Below the pieces are notes generated by a model. It did no database searches, was not told the DNA's origin, and worked only from the letters and a program-made list of their open reading frames with translations. The position numbers were made by a program, and so were the translations under genes. A DNA stretch of 64,000 nt, from assembly GCA_963805255.1 (NCBI GenBank), contig CAWDTK010000011.1, positions 496,001 to 560,000 on the forward strand. Reading direction: 5' to 3'. How positions within the stretch are numbered: position 1 is the first letter of the stretch; the number at the start of each line of letters is the position of its first letter. This DNA comes from Bog-532 sp963805255. GTDB lineage: Bacteria > Actinomycetota > Actinomycetes > Streptosporangiales > Streptosporangiaceae. This document shows positions 38,714 through 46,349 of the stretch, one piece after another.

Positions 38714-38926
38714 ATGCCACGCCCCGTGCCCGATGAAGGACGCTGGACGGACCGCCACCGGGTGGTCAGCTTCTACGCGTCCACCGAGCTCATCGAGTGG
38801 ATCGAGGAGGAGATGCGCCGGACGGGCGCCAGCAAGACCCAGGTGATCGTGACCGCCCTCGAGGATCGCCGGAAGGCCGGCTCGTCCCGCCCCCGGCCCG
38901 TGAGGCGGCCGCGCGCGCAGACGTGA
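38714..38926 (+). CDS. small ribbon-helix-helix-like protein
   Basis: 70 residues. RVVSFYASTELIEWIEEEMR followed by GASKTQVIVTALEDRR has the strand-helix-helix pattern of CopG/Arc-type DNA-binding proteins, with a basic Pro-rich tail. It is divergent from the Phd-like antitoxin and shares the palindromic spacer. A GTG-started 32-codon frame overlaps its end (GTGA). Probably a second regulator or orphan antitoxin (inference). Confidence 0.6.
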   Translation: MPRPVPDEGRWTDRHRVVSFYASTELIEWIEEEMRRTGASKTQVIVTALEDRRKAGSSRPRPVRRPRAQT

Positions 38927-39021
38927 GCCCGTCACTCGACGGCGGGCCGTTCCGACGGGAGGTGCCTGTGGGCGCGCTCGCCCCCGCAGAGGTGGCGTTC
39001 GCCGTGCGGCAGATCGCTTAA
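38923..39021 (+). pseudogene. possible remnant after the small DNA-binding protein
   Basis: A 32-codon frame (MSPSLDGGPFRREVPVGALA...) that starts at a GTG overlapping the previous stop. Position suggests it is the start of a partner gene, possibly a toxin, cut off before the recombinase genes. No domain can be seen. Confidence 0.3.
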
Positions 39022-39093
39022 GTTATCTGGAATATTCTCCCCACCCGTAGCAGTAGTGATCTCTTTGGAGGGGGTGCGGGGGAACCTTTCTCT

Positions 39094-40164
39094 GTGGAGG
39101 GTGTGGACATCGGGGATTCCGTTCAGCGGTCGGCAGCGGCGTGGCACGACCGTGTGCAGTACCCGCTCGCAGCCGCATGGCTGCAGATTCAGGCCGACCT
39201 CGGTCTGGCACCACGGACATTGGACGCGTACAGCAGAGGGCTGGCGGACTACATCAGCGTGTGCACGCGCGAGGGCATCGAGCCCATCACTGCCACCCGC
39301 GCCGACGTCGCGCGGTATGTGCGAGACCTCACGTCACGCCCGGGCGTGCGGGGTCGCAACGTGCTCAGCCTCGACTCTGGTGTCGGCCTGGCGAATGCAA
39401 CCCTGCAACAGCGCCTCGTGGCGGTGCGACTCTTCTACGACTACCTCCTCGAGGAGGGCAGACGTCCCGACAATCCCGTTGGCCGTGGTCGCTACACCGC
39501 AGGGAAAGCCTTCGGAGGGTCTCAGAACCGAGGGCTGCTGCCGCGCCTGCGGCGGCTCCCGTGGATTCCGACCGACCAGGAGTGGCGCGACATACTGCAT
39601 GCTGCGCGCGGGGAGTCCGCGCGGAATCGCCTCATGCTCGCGCTTGCGTACGACGCGGGCCTTCGCCGTGAGGAGCTGTGCTTGCTGCAGACCACGGACA
39701 TCGATCCCGCATACCGCACCGTGCGGGTGAGGGCGGAGACTACCAAGACCCGCCGGGAGCGAATCGTCCCGTATTCCGCGACGACGGGAGCTCTGCTTCG
39801 CGAGTACCTCACACATCGCCGCACGTTGAGTTCCGCTCGCGGGCAACTCTTCCTCTCCGAGTCACGGCGGAATACGGCGGCGGCGATCAGCCTGTGGACG
39901 TGGTCCAAGGTCGTGCGCGCGATCGCCGACCGAGCCGGACTTCCACGTTTCAGCACGCACACCTTGCGCCACTTGTGCCTGACCGACTTGGCACGCGCGG
40001 GCTGGGAGCTCCACGCGATCGCACAGTTCGCGGGACATCGGAGCACGACAACCACTCTGCAGTACATCCACCTCTCGGGCCGTGATCTCGCCGCCAAGCT
40101 CGCCGCAGCGCAGTCGGACATCCACCGAGGGCGCATCGTCGACCTCGCCGGCGACCGACCATGA
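39094..40164 (+). CDS. tyrosine recombinase (first of a pair)
   Basis: 356 residues, GTG start. The N-terminal SAM-like domain has LGLAPRTLDAYSRGLADYIS and QQRLVAVRLFYDYLLEEGR. The catalytic domain has ALAYDAGLRREELCLL (Arg), RAETTKTRRERIVPY (Lys region), FSTHTLRHLCLTDLARAG (His-x-x-Arg), AQFAGHRSTTTTLQYIHLSG (His and the nucleophile Tyr). All key residues are present. The stop overlaps the next gene by ATGA, so the two are coupled. It cuts and rejoins DNA at an attachment site that I cannot locate. Confidence 0.92.
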   Translation: MEGVDIGDSVQRSAAAWHDRVQYPLAAAWLQIQADLGLAPRTLDAYSRGLADYISVCTREGIEPITATRADVARYVRDLTSRPGVRGRNVLSLDSGVGLANATLQQRLVAVRLFYDYLLEEGRRPDNPVGRGRYTAGKAFGGSQNRGLLPRLRRLPWIPTDQEWRDILHAARGESARNRLMLALAYDAGLRREELCLLQTTDIDPAYRTVRVRAETTKTRRERIVPYSATTGALLREYLTHRRTLSSARGQLFLSESRRNTAAAISLWTWSKVVRAIADRAGLPRFSTHTLRHLCLTDLARAGWELHAIAQFAGHRSTTTTLQYIHLSGRDLAAKLAAAQSDIHRGRIVDLAGDRP

Positions 40165-42626
40165 CGACTGCCCACGAGTCGTCGCTGGAGACGTGGAAGC
40201 CGCTCGTCGACGTGTCGAGCTACGACCTCTCACCCGCTCTGCGGATCAACGAACGACAGGCACTCGCGACCTTGCCGCACCGGTCTCGGATCACGGACCG
40301 GCACATGGCATCGATCCACGAGCATTGCGCACGCCTGATTACGCCGATCGAGGAGGTGCTGCGGGTCGCCAATCCCGGGGCAATATATCGGCAGCGCACG
40401 GTCGCACGGCAGCTCCTCGTGGAGGTGCTGAAGCGAGACCAGCCGTACTGGACGTGGAGGTCCGACGAATGGTCAGCCGCGATCCGTGACGCGGTGAAGG
40501 ACCACAGACGTGCGTTTCACGCGGTCGCCTACCTGATTGCGGGTCAGCGCAACCTTCAAGGGATCGTCCAGAGCTGCGACCGTCGCCGCTTTGCCCACAG
40601 CGTGCTGGGACGCGACGTTGTGGAGGCGACGCGCCAGCTCGTGGAGAAGGTACTCAGCACATGGGGGTTTGGCGCTCGAGGCAGCCTGACGCTTGTGGGG
40701 GTCACGCTCTATGACCTGATGCTCTTGTGCGGCAGTCCACGTCTCGATGACCTGACATCAGACGTCATCACAGAGTTCTACACGTCTGATCTGCCTGAGC
40801 GCTTCCGGTTCGGCACACGTCTTGTCGTTCGCTACCTGGTGGCAGCGGGGATTCTCGCCACGTCGCCTATCCCGCTGGACGCGATGGGTCGCGCCCTCCG
40901 CCCTTCCCACGTCACAGCCACTACGGAAGGTGCCCCTCCCGAGTGGGTTGACTGGTGTCAGCGCTGGAGACGCACGTCGACGCTCGCGCCCAAAACCCGA
41001 AGTGCCCACTACTTCCAACTCATGAAGGTCGGTCGGTGGCTGGCAAGCGAGCACCCAGAATGGACGGATCCCGGTGCGTGGACCCGCGTGCATGCCGCCG
41101 AGTGGGTTGCGGCAGTGTGCAGCATGCTCGTTGGCCAGTGGACCCGTCCTGGGGAAACCGCACACGTCCGCGACCATCTCGGTGCTCCACTCCGGCCCGG
41201 CACCAAGGTGGCACGGATCTCCGCGCTGCGCACGTTTTTCCGAGACTGTCAGGAGTGGGGATGGATCCCGATTCGATTCGACCCGAACAGAGCACTGGCC
41301 ACGCCGCGCAGCATCTATGCCCTTATGGGTCCCGACCCGCGGGTGATTGCGGACGACATCTGGGCCAAGCTGTTGTGGGCTGGGCTCAATCTCACGCCGG
41401 AGGATGTGGGGCGCAGTACCCGCACCGGCTTCTATCAGTACCCGTTCGAGCTGGTCCGTGCGGTCGCGATCCTCTGGCTGTTCTCGGGCCTGCGTGCCAA
41501 CGAGATCGTGCGGCTCCCTGTAGGCTGCATCCGCTGGCAACGCGACGGGGCTGCTCCGGATGGAGTGGAGTCTCCTGATGGACACGTGGTGTGCCTGCTC
41601 GACGTACCGGTCGGCAAGACATCGGCGGCCTTCACGAAGCCGGTCGACCGAGTGGTCGGGGACGCGCTTGCGGCCTGGGAAACCCTCCGTCCATCACAAC
41701 CCCTAGCCGTCGATCTCAAGACGGGCGGGACAGTGAACTATCTTTTCTCCGTACGCGGACGGCGCATCAGTCTGAACTTCATCACCAGGTCCGTTATCAA
41801 CGCGCTCTGTCGCAAGGCGAACGTTCCTAAATCCGACGCGCGCGGAGCAATCACCAGTCACCGCGGTCGCTCGACGATCGCGACGCAGCTGTACAACGCC
41901 AGAGAGCCGATGTCGTTGTTCGAGCTCATGGCATGGCTCGGTCACCGTTCGCCCCGGAGCACGCAAGCGTACGCGAAGATCACACCAACGACACTCGCGA
42001 AGGCGTACACCGACGCCGGCTACTTCGAGCGCAACCGCCGCGTCATCGAGGTTCTCCTTGACCGCGATGCGGTTCGCACTGGAGGTGCGGCGGCGGGCGT
42101 TCCTTGGCAGTACTACGATCTCGGCCACGGTTACTGCACATACGATTTCTTCTCCCAGTGTCCCCACCGCATGGCATGTGCACGATGTGACTTCTACGTG
42201 CCGAAACAGTCGGCAGAGGGCGGACTCCTCGAGGCCAAGACCAACCTCCAGCGCATGCTTGTGCAGATCCCTCTTACGGACGACGAACGCGCCGCTGTCG
42301 AAGCCGATCACGCTGCCGTGGACCGCCTGTTCGAGCGCTTGGCTGACGTCCCAACCCCCGCTGGACCAACCCCGAGGGCCCTGGCAGCCCCGCGCCTTGC
42401 CGTGCCGCTCCCGGTCGTGCCGACACCACGGAGCCTGCCGTCTGACACTCCGGCTGAGCACCCGAAAGAGCCCTCACACGCCGACCTTCTCGACGCCAAC
42501 GATCAGACCCAGCGTGCGATCGCCACCATCCCCGTCACGGACGACGAAAAGGCGGCTATCGAGGACGACGGTGCTGCCGTAGCCCGGCTCCTCGAAGGTC
42601 TTGCTGACGTCCCCACTCCACCCTGA
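40161..42626 (+). CDS. large tyrosine-recombinase-family protein (second of a pair)
   Basis: 821 residues. A long N-terminal region precedes a catalytic domain with AILWLFSGLRANEIVRLPVG (Arg), DARGAITSHRGRSTIATQLY (His-x-x-Arg), MAWLGHRSPRSTQAYAKITP (His, Tyr). A Cys cluster follows (GYCTYDFFSQCPHRMACARC). The C-terminus holds two repeats, each PLTDDERAAVEAD/PVTDDEKAAIEDD with LADVPTP, separated by a Pro-rich linker. Such large partners accompany a smaller recombinase in Tn554- or RIT-like elements. The gene is intact and ends directly against a convergent gene (TGATCA holds both stops). Confidence 0.9.
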   Translation: MTTAHESSLETWKPLVDVSSYDLSPALRINERQALATLPHRSRITDRHMASIHEHCARLITPIEEVLRVANPGAIYRQRTVARQLLVEVLKRDQPYWTWRSDEWSAAIRDAVKDHRRAFHAVAYLIAGQRNLQGIVQSCDRRRFAHSVLGRDVVEATRQLVEKVLSTWGFGARGSLTLVGVTLYDLMLLCGSPRLDDLTSDVITEFYTSDLPERFRFGTRLVVRYLVAAGILATSPIPLDAMGRALRPSHVTATTEGAPPEWVDWCQRWRRTSTLAPKTRSAHYFQLMKVGRWLASEHPEWTDPGAWTRVHAAEWVAAVCSMLVGQWTRPGETAHVRDHLGAPLRPGTKVARISALRTFFRDCQEWGWIPIRFDPNRALATPRSIYALMGPDPRVIADDIWAKLLWAGLNLTPEDVGRSTRTGFYQYPFELVRAVAILWLFSGLRANEIVRLPVGCIRWQRDGAAPDGVESPDGHVVCLLDVPVGKTSAAFTKPVDRVVGDALAAWETLRPSQPLAVDLKTGGTVNYLFSVRGRRISLNFITRSVINALCRKANVPKSDARGAITSHRGRSTIATQLYNAREPMSLFELMAWLGHRSPRSTQAYAKITPTTLAKAYTDAGYFERNRRVIEVLLDRDAVRTGGAAAGVPWQYYDLGHGYCTYDFFSQCPHRMACARCDFYVPKQSAEGGLLEAKTNLQRMLVQIPLTDDERAAVEADHAAVDRLFERLADVPTPAGPTPRALAAPRLAVPLPVVPTPRSLPSDTPAEHPKEPSHADLLDANDQTQRAIATIPVTDDEKAAIEDDGAAVARLLEGLADVPTPP

Positions 42627-43289
42627 TCAACTTGGACTGATCACCACGTCGCTGGGGAGCCCGTCTGATGCACCGGCGTTCTTGAGGATGAGGTCCATAT
42701 CAACGGGGCCGGCGTGGGCGACCCAAACCGCGGTGAGTCGAGTTACCTCAACAGTGTCAGCGCGAGGCCAGCCGCACTGCTCCAGCAGAGCAAGGGCGAC
42801 CTCCTCGGAAAACCCATTGAAGCCGAGGCTCCAGACTGTGGACGCAACATCGATCTCTCGACCAAACCGACCGGCGAACCCCCAGTCAACGATCCCAGTG
42901 AGTTGGTTCGACTCGATGTCCCCGAGGATGTTGGGTATACACATGTCGCCGTGGTGAACGCCAGCCTCTTCAAGGCGCCGCAGAGCATCCGCAGCGACAA
43001 CCGCGACCCCTACGGACGAACGCGCCCAACGCGGATCCTGCAACGGCAGCCCAGGTAGCGCCGCGAGCAGCAACCAACCCGGGCGATGATCAAGAACTTC
43101 AGGTACGGGCAGCGAGCCTTCAGAGCTCAGACGCCGAAGCAGCTGCGCAGACCCATCATCCGGCCGGACATACGCCAGGTCGCCCGACGGGAGCTGAACG
43201 CGGTTCACCGCCGGTTCGACCTTCACGGATTGCCAATTGGTCAACTCGGGCCAAAGGCCATGGGGGTCAGGCAAATTGGCCACGTCCAT
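42627..43289 (-). CDS. aminoglycoside-phosphotransferase-family (APH) protein
   Basis: 220 residues. The kinase-like catalytic loop is VHHGDMCIPNILGDIES (H-G-D-x4-N) and the metal-binding segment is LTGIVDWGFAGRFGREIDVA. Upstream, RRLSSEGSLPVPEVLDHRPG and WLLLAALPGLPLQD match the N-lobe/hinge of APH and choline-kinase-type enzymes. The family phosphorylates small hydroxyl substrates, including some antibiotics. The substrate here is unknown and the protein is shorter than classical APH(3') (about 260), so resistance should not be assumed. It ends tail to tail with the recombinase gene. Confidence 0.85.
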   Translation of the reverse strand: MDVANLPDPHGLWPELTNWQSVKVEPAVNRVQLPSGDLAYVRPDDGSAQLLRRLSSEGSLPVPEVLDHRPGWLLLAALPGLPLQDPRWARSSVGVAVVAADALRRLEEAGVHHGDMCIPNILGDIESNQLTGIVDWGFAGRFGREIDVASTVWSLGFNGFSEEVALALLEQCGWPRADTVEVTRLTAVWVAHAGPVDMDLILKNAGASDGLPSDVVISPS

Positions 43290-43396
43290 CCCGAGGTAGG
43301 TTACCGCCCGTCGTCGATCAGGGCTCAGGCAGACCTCTTGACATTTGATTCCACAGAACGGCCACGGCGCCGCACGTCCGGGCCCTCGCCCGCCTC

Positions 43397-43594
43397 GTGC
43401 ATCGCGATGAGTTCTGGCGCCTGTGCTGTGCCGAGCTCACCGGTGTTGACGTGCGTGTCGGCGGCTGGGATATCCGCGGCCGGTGGTTCGGGGTCGTCGT
43501 TACTGCCCCAGCGAGACAGGGCCAGCCGCGCCGCACCGGGACCATCGAGTGGCGGACCGTTGCGCTGCACATTGCCCGCGCGGTCGACCGGTGA
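43397..43594 (+). CDS. small hypothetical protein
   Basis: 65 codons from a GTG (MHRDEFWRLCCAEL). Composition looks protein-like: VDVRVGGWDIRGRWFGVVV and TIEWRTVALHIARAVDR. I recognise no family, and it could be the 3' end of a damaged gene, because protein-like sequence continues upstream of the GTG. Confidence 0.4.
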   Translation: MHRDEFWRLCCAELTGVDVRVGGWDIRGRWFGVVVTAPARQGQPRRTGTIEWRTVALHIARAVDR

Positions 43595-43628
43595 GGGCGA
43601 TACGCACACGACGAGATTCGCGGGTCCG

Positions 43629-44663
43629 CTACTGACTCCGCGTCAGGTCCAACTCGGCGCGCACCTGGTCTACCTCGCGCTCCGCGCGCTCCGCACGGGT
43701 ACGCAACTCGGCGCGTGCCTCCTCGAGGGTGCGGGCCCGGCTGTCGAGCACGTCGTGGAGTTCCTGGCGCTCGCGGGCCGCGTCAGCCCGGACCTGGGCG
43801 AGTGCCTCCCGTGCATCGGTGGCCGCGCGGGCGGTGATCTCGTCTCGTTCCCGCTGGGCGCTCGAGCGCAGTTCGTCGAGCTCGCGAACGGCATCCTCTC
43901 GTACCCGGGTGGTCTCGGCCCGTGCGTCGTCGGTGCGTGCGTCTGCAGCCGCGACGTCCGACCGGGCCTGGCTGGTCGCCTCCCGTGCGGCGGCTTCGGC
44001 GCGGCGGGCTCGTTCCTCCGCGGCCTGCCGGGCGGCGTTCGCATCGGCGATCGCGGCATCCCGGTCGGCGGCCGCCTGTGCGATCCGCTCTGTGGCCTCG
44101 GCCCGGATCCGTTCCACCTCGGCCGCATGGGTCGCGATGGCCTCGGTGAGACGCTCGTGAGCGTCGCGGGCCCGGGCCTGCTCGGCGGCCAGATGCTCGC
44201 TCATCTCCTCGGCCGCCTCATCGGCTGCAGCCCGGCTCTGCTCTGCTGTCGCGGCGCGGCGCTCGGCCTCGGCACGGGCGGCTTCGGCGGTCGCGGCCCG
44301 CTGTTCCGCGGCGGCCCGGGCGGATTCGACCTCGGCCTCGGCGGCGGTGGGGTCGCCGATGGTCGTCACCGCGGTCGTCAGCCGGTCGGCGACGATGCCC
44401 AGCGTGCCCGCGAGCTCCCGCGTCTGGCGCAACAGCTCGGCGCCGGTGACCCGGGCCATCGTGACCGGGGCCTCGGCTTCCGCTTCCGTCGTCGTGACTC
44501 CGCGGTCCTTGTCGGTGATACGCCGCCGTTCCCGCCACGCGGAGACCTTGGTGTGGGCGCGATCCGCACAGTATTCGGCGGGGCGGCCCGGTCCTCCCGT
44601 GCGCTCCGGCGCGTTCTCGCAGCCGGGAAACCTGCACGTCGCGTGGCGCGTCCGCTCGGTCAT
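43629..44663 (-). CDS. long coiled-coil protein with N-terminal Cys motif
   Basis: 344 residues from ATG 44663. The N-terminus has CRFPGCENAPERTGGPGRP then EYC, a possible zinc knuckle, and RRRITDKDRG. Residues about 70-344 are almost entirely heptad-rich coiled coil made of Ala, Glu and Arg (for example RAAAEQRAATAEAARAEAER). Proteins of this kind occur on actinobacterial plasmids and islands (KfrA-like in style), where a DNA-binding or structural role is guessed. The function is unknown. A longer frame upstream to 44852 is unlikely to be translated. Confidence 0.7.
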   Translation of the reverse strand: MTERTRHATCRFPGCENAPERTGGPGRPAEYCADRAHTKVSAWRERRRITDKDRGVTTTEAEAEAPVTMARVTGAELLRQTRELAGTLGIVADRLTTAVTTIGDPTAAEAEVESARAAAEQRAATAEAARAEAERRAATAEQSRAAADEAAEEMSEHLAAEQARARDAHERLTEAIATHAAEVERIRAEATERIAQAAADRDAAIADANAARQAAEERARRAEAAAREATSQARSDVAAADARTDDARAETTRVREDAVRELDELRSSAQRERDEITARAATDAREALAQVRADAARERQELHDVLDSRARTLEEARAELRTRAERAEREVDQVRAELDLTRSQ

Positions 44664-44815
44664 TCGGCCCTCCCGCGGGCGCTCGCCGGGCTCGTGACCC
44701 GAGCCTATACCGTTTCGTCCCGAATACAAGACGAAACCTAACGACGTAACCAGGCGAGGTAACCAAATTGGGCCGGGCGGTCGCACCGTCAGACCGGACC
44801 GCGACAATACGCGGC

Positions 44816-45127
44816 GTGGCAGATGAAGCGGTGCTGTGGGCCGACGACACAACGCTCTGGGGGGCAGTGACGTCCACCGGTTCGCGCGCGCCGGTCGGTG
44901 CGGTCTCGCTCCCCGTTGATCCCGGCACCGTCGAAAGGTTCCTTGCCAAACGCGCTCCGGCCGACGATCACGGGCATGAATGGTGGCTGGGCGCCATCGA
45001 CGGCGGCGCCGACCACAGCGGCGGGTACGGCCGGTTTCAGGCGGGGTCCGGCGACACCCTCGTCACCACGACGGCGCACCGCTACGCGGACACCCTCGAA
45101 CACGGTCCCATCCCGGGCGTTATCTAA
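44816..45127 (+). pseudogene. truncated tandem copy of the HNH-type gene
   Basis: About 103 codons from a GTG (VADEAVLWADDTTLWG). It matches the first half of the downstream gene almost residue for residue (PADDHGHEWWLGAIDGGAD, then SGGYGRFQAGSGDTLVTTTA). It stops just before the HNH-like Cys/His region (GPIPGVI), so the nuclease part is missing. Confidence 0.75.
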
Positions 45128-45277
45128 CGCGCACGGATGCTGCGGTGTCGTGTCCGAATACGAAACGGGTCGTGGACTGCTGTCCTTGACGCAGCCTGTG
45201 ACGAACGACCGAGGCCTTCTAGCGCCTCCAACGCGTCGGCTGTCGTGTTGTCGGACCATGCCACCACAATGCACCGC

Positions 45278-45886
45278 ATGGCCGAGGAAGCAATGCTGTG
45301 GGACGACGACACCAGGCTGTGGGGACGACTGCCGTCGACGAGTTCGCGTGCGCCCGTCGGCTCGATCACGCTGCCCGTCGACCAAGACACCGTCGATAGG
45401 TATCTCGCCAAGCGCTCCCCGCCCGACGATGACGGCCACGTCTGGTGGCTGGGAGCAATCGACGGCGGAGCCGACCTGAGCGGCGGGTACGGCCGGTTTC
45501 AGGCAGGCTCCGGCGACACCCTCGTCACGACGACGGCCCACCGCTACGCCGAAACTCTCGATAACGGTCCCCTCGCCCCCGGCGTCGTCGTGCGTCACGG
45601 CTGCGATGAGCCACTGTGCACTGCGAGCGCGCACCTCGAGCGCGGCACGTCGGCCGATAACCGGTGGGATACGATCGTGCGCCCGCACCGCGCGGCAGAT
45701 TTGGATTCGCGCGGTAGTGCGGGCCGGAGCCGGGCGATTCGCGCGGCGGTGCTCGCGGTTCTGGACAAGGGTGTCACCAACCCGACGGCCATCGGGGACG
45801 CCGCCCGGGCCGCCATGGAGGTCGGTGACCCGTACCGCGACCAGCTCGTGCTCTGGTCCGTGTCCAACGTGGTCGGCGAGCGATAG
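45278..45886 (+). CDS. HNH-type endonuclease-like protein
   Basis: 202 residues (MAEEAMLWDDDTRLWG). The region VVVRHGCDEPLCTASAHLER followed by GTSADNRWD has the H-x-CD-P-C-x-HL-x-GT-x3-N pattern of HNH endonucleases that contain a structural zinc. A C-terminal helical segment (RAIRAAVLAVLDKGVTNPTA) could bind DNA. Such proteins are common beside integrases and in phage DNA. The start may instead be the ATG at 45269. It is preceded by a truncated duplicate of itself. Confidence 0.75.
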   Translation: MAEEAMLWDDDTRLWGRLPSTSSRAPVGSITLPVDQDTVDRYLAKRSPPDDDGHVWWLGAIDGGADLSGGYGRFQAGSGDTLVTTTAHRYAETLDNGPLAPGVVVRHGCDEPLCTASAHLERGTSADNRWDTIVRPHRAADLDSRGSAGRSRAIRAAVLAVLDKGVTNPTAIGDAARAAMEVGDPYRDQLVLWSVSNVVGER

Positions 45887-46049
45887 CCGAACGAACGGGA
45901 TCTACTGAGCCTTTTCCAGCCTGTGTGCGGGGGCGGGTGGTTGAGGTGGGGGTCGGTGTCCGGACGTGAAGAAGCTCCTGGTGGACGGGTTCACGACCAA
46001 GATCGCCCGTCCGACCGGGAGCTTCCGCGTGCTTGTCTGCCCGTCCGGC

Positions 46050-46182
46050 GTCGATGTGTCCACCTCTACCCTGCGCTACCTGTCCGCCTGCTTGCGAACC
46101 CGCCGACGGGCAGCCGGCACCCAGCGTCCGGATGCGCTCTACGCCGATCGCGGCTACGACCATGACAAATACCGCAAGTGGT
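46050..46182 (+). pseudogene. IS5-family transposase remnants fused by deletion
   Basis: One frame contains VDVSTSTLRYLSACLRTRRR followed directly by RPDALYADRGYDHDKYRK. The first part resembles the N-terminus of DDE_Tnp_4-type IS5 transposases and the second the central D region of another IS5 group. They are abutted without the DNA that should lie between, so this is scrap from old elements. Confidence 0.6.
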
Positions 46183-46221
46183 GTGTTCTGTGCGCCGATG
46201 TGGCGGTGTGGGGCTGCCGAC

Positions 46222-46326
46222 TGGGATGAGCTGCATGAACGGCGGGGGTGGTTCGGGGTGGACGGCGGCACGCTGACGTATCTGCGGGGGCTGCTGGCGG
46301 GGCTGGAACGCGCGGATAGCCGGTAA
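46222..46326 (+). other. possible C-terminal fragment of an unknown protein
   Basis: The frame encodes DELHERRGWFGVDGGTLTYL and RGLLAGLERADSR then stops. It looks like the real end of a protein whose start is lost, next to the ctaD end. No family recognised. Confidence 0.35.
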
Positions 46327-46349
46327 ATGATTCGCGAACCCGCCATTCG

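Noticed and set aside
42627..43289. Calling the APH-like gene an antibiotic resistance gene
   Set aside because: The family has many non-resistance members and the sequence alone does not show the substrate.
43086..44741. 551-codon plus-strand frame across the APH and coiled-coil genes
   Set aside because: It lies antisense to two better-supported genes and its sequence is low-complexity Gly/Leu/Arg, as expected opposite an Ala/Glu/Arg coiled coil.
43629..44852. Longer 407-residue version of the coiled-coil protein
   Set aside because: The extra N-terminus is unlike protein and overlaps the promoter side of the HNH-type gene; ATG 44663 directly before the Cys motif is better.
46066..46349. 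Extension of ctaD as a 673-residue protein
   Set aside because: The tail after the frameshift is low-complexity and overlaps IS5 scrap; the normal C-terminus is present in the other frame.
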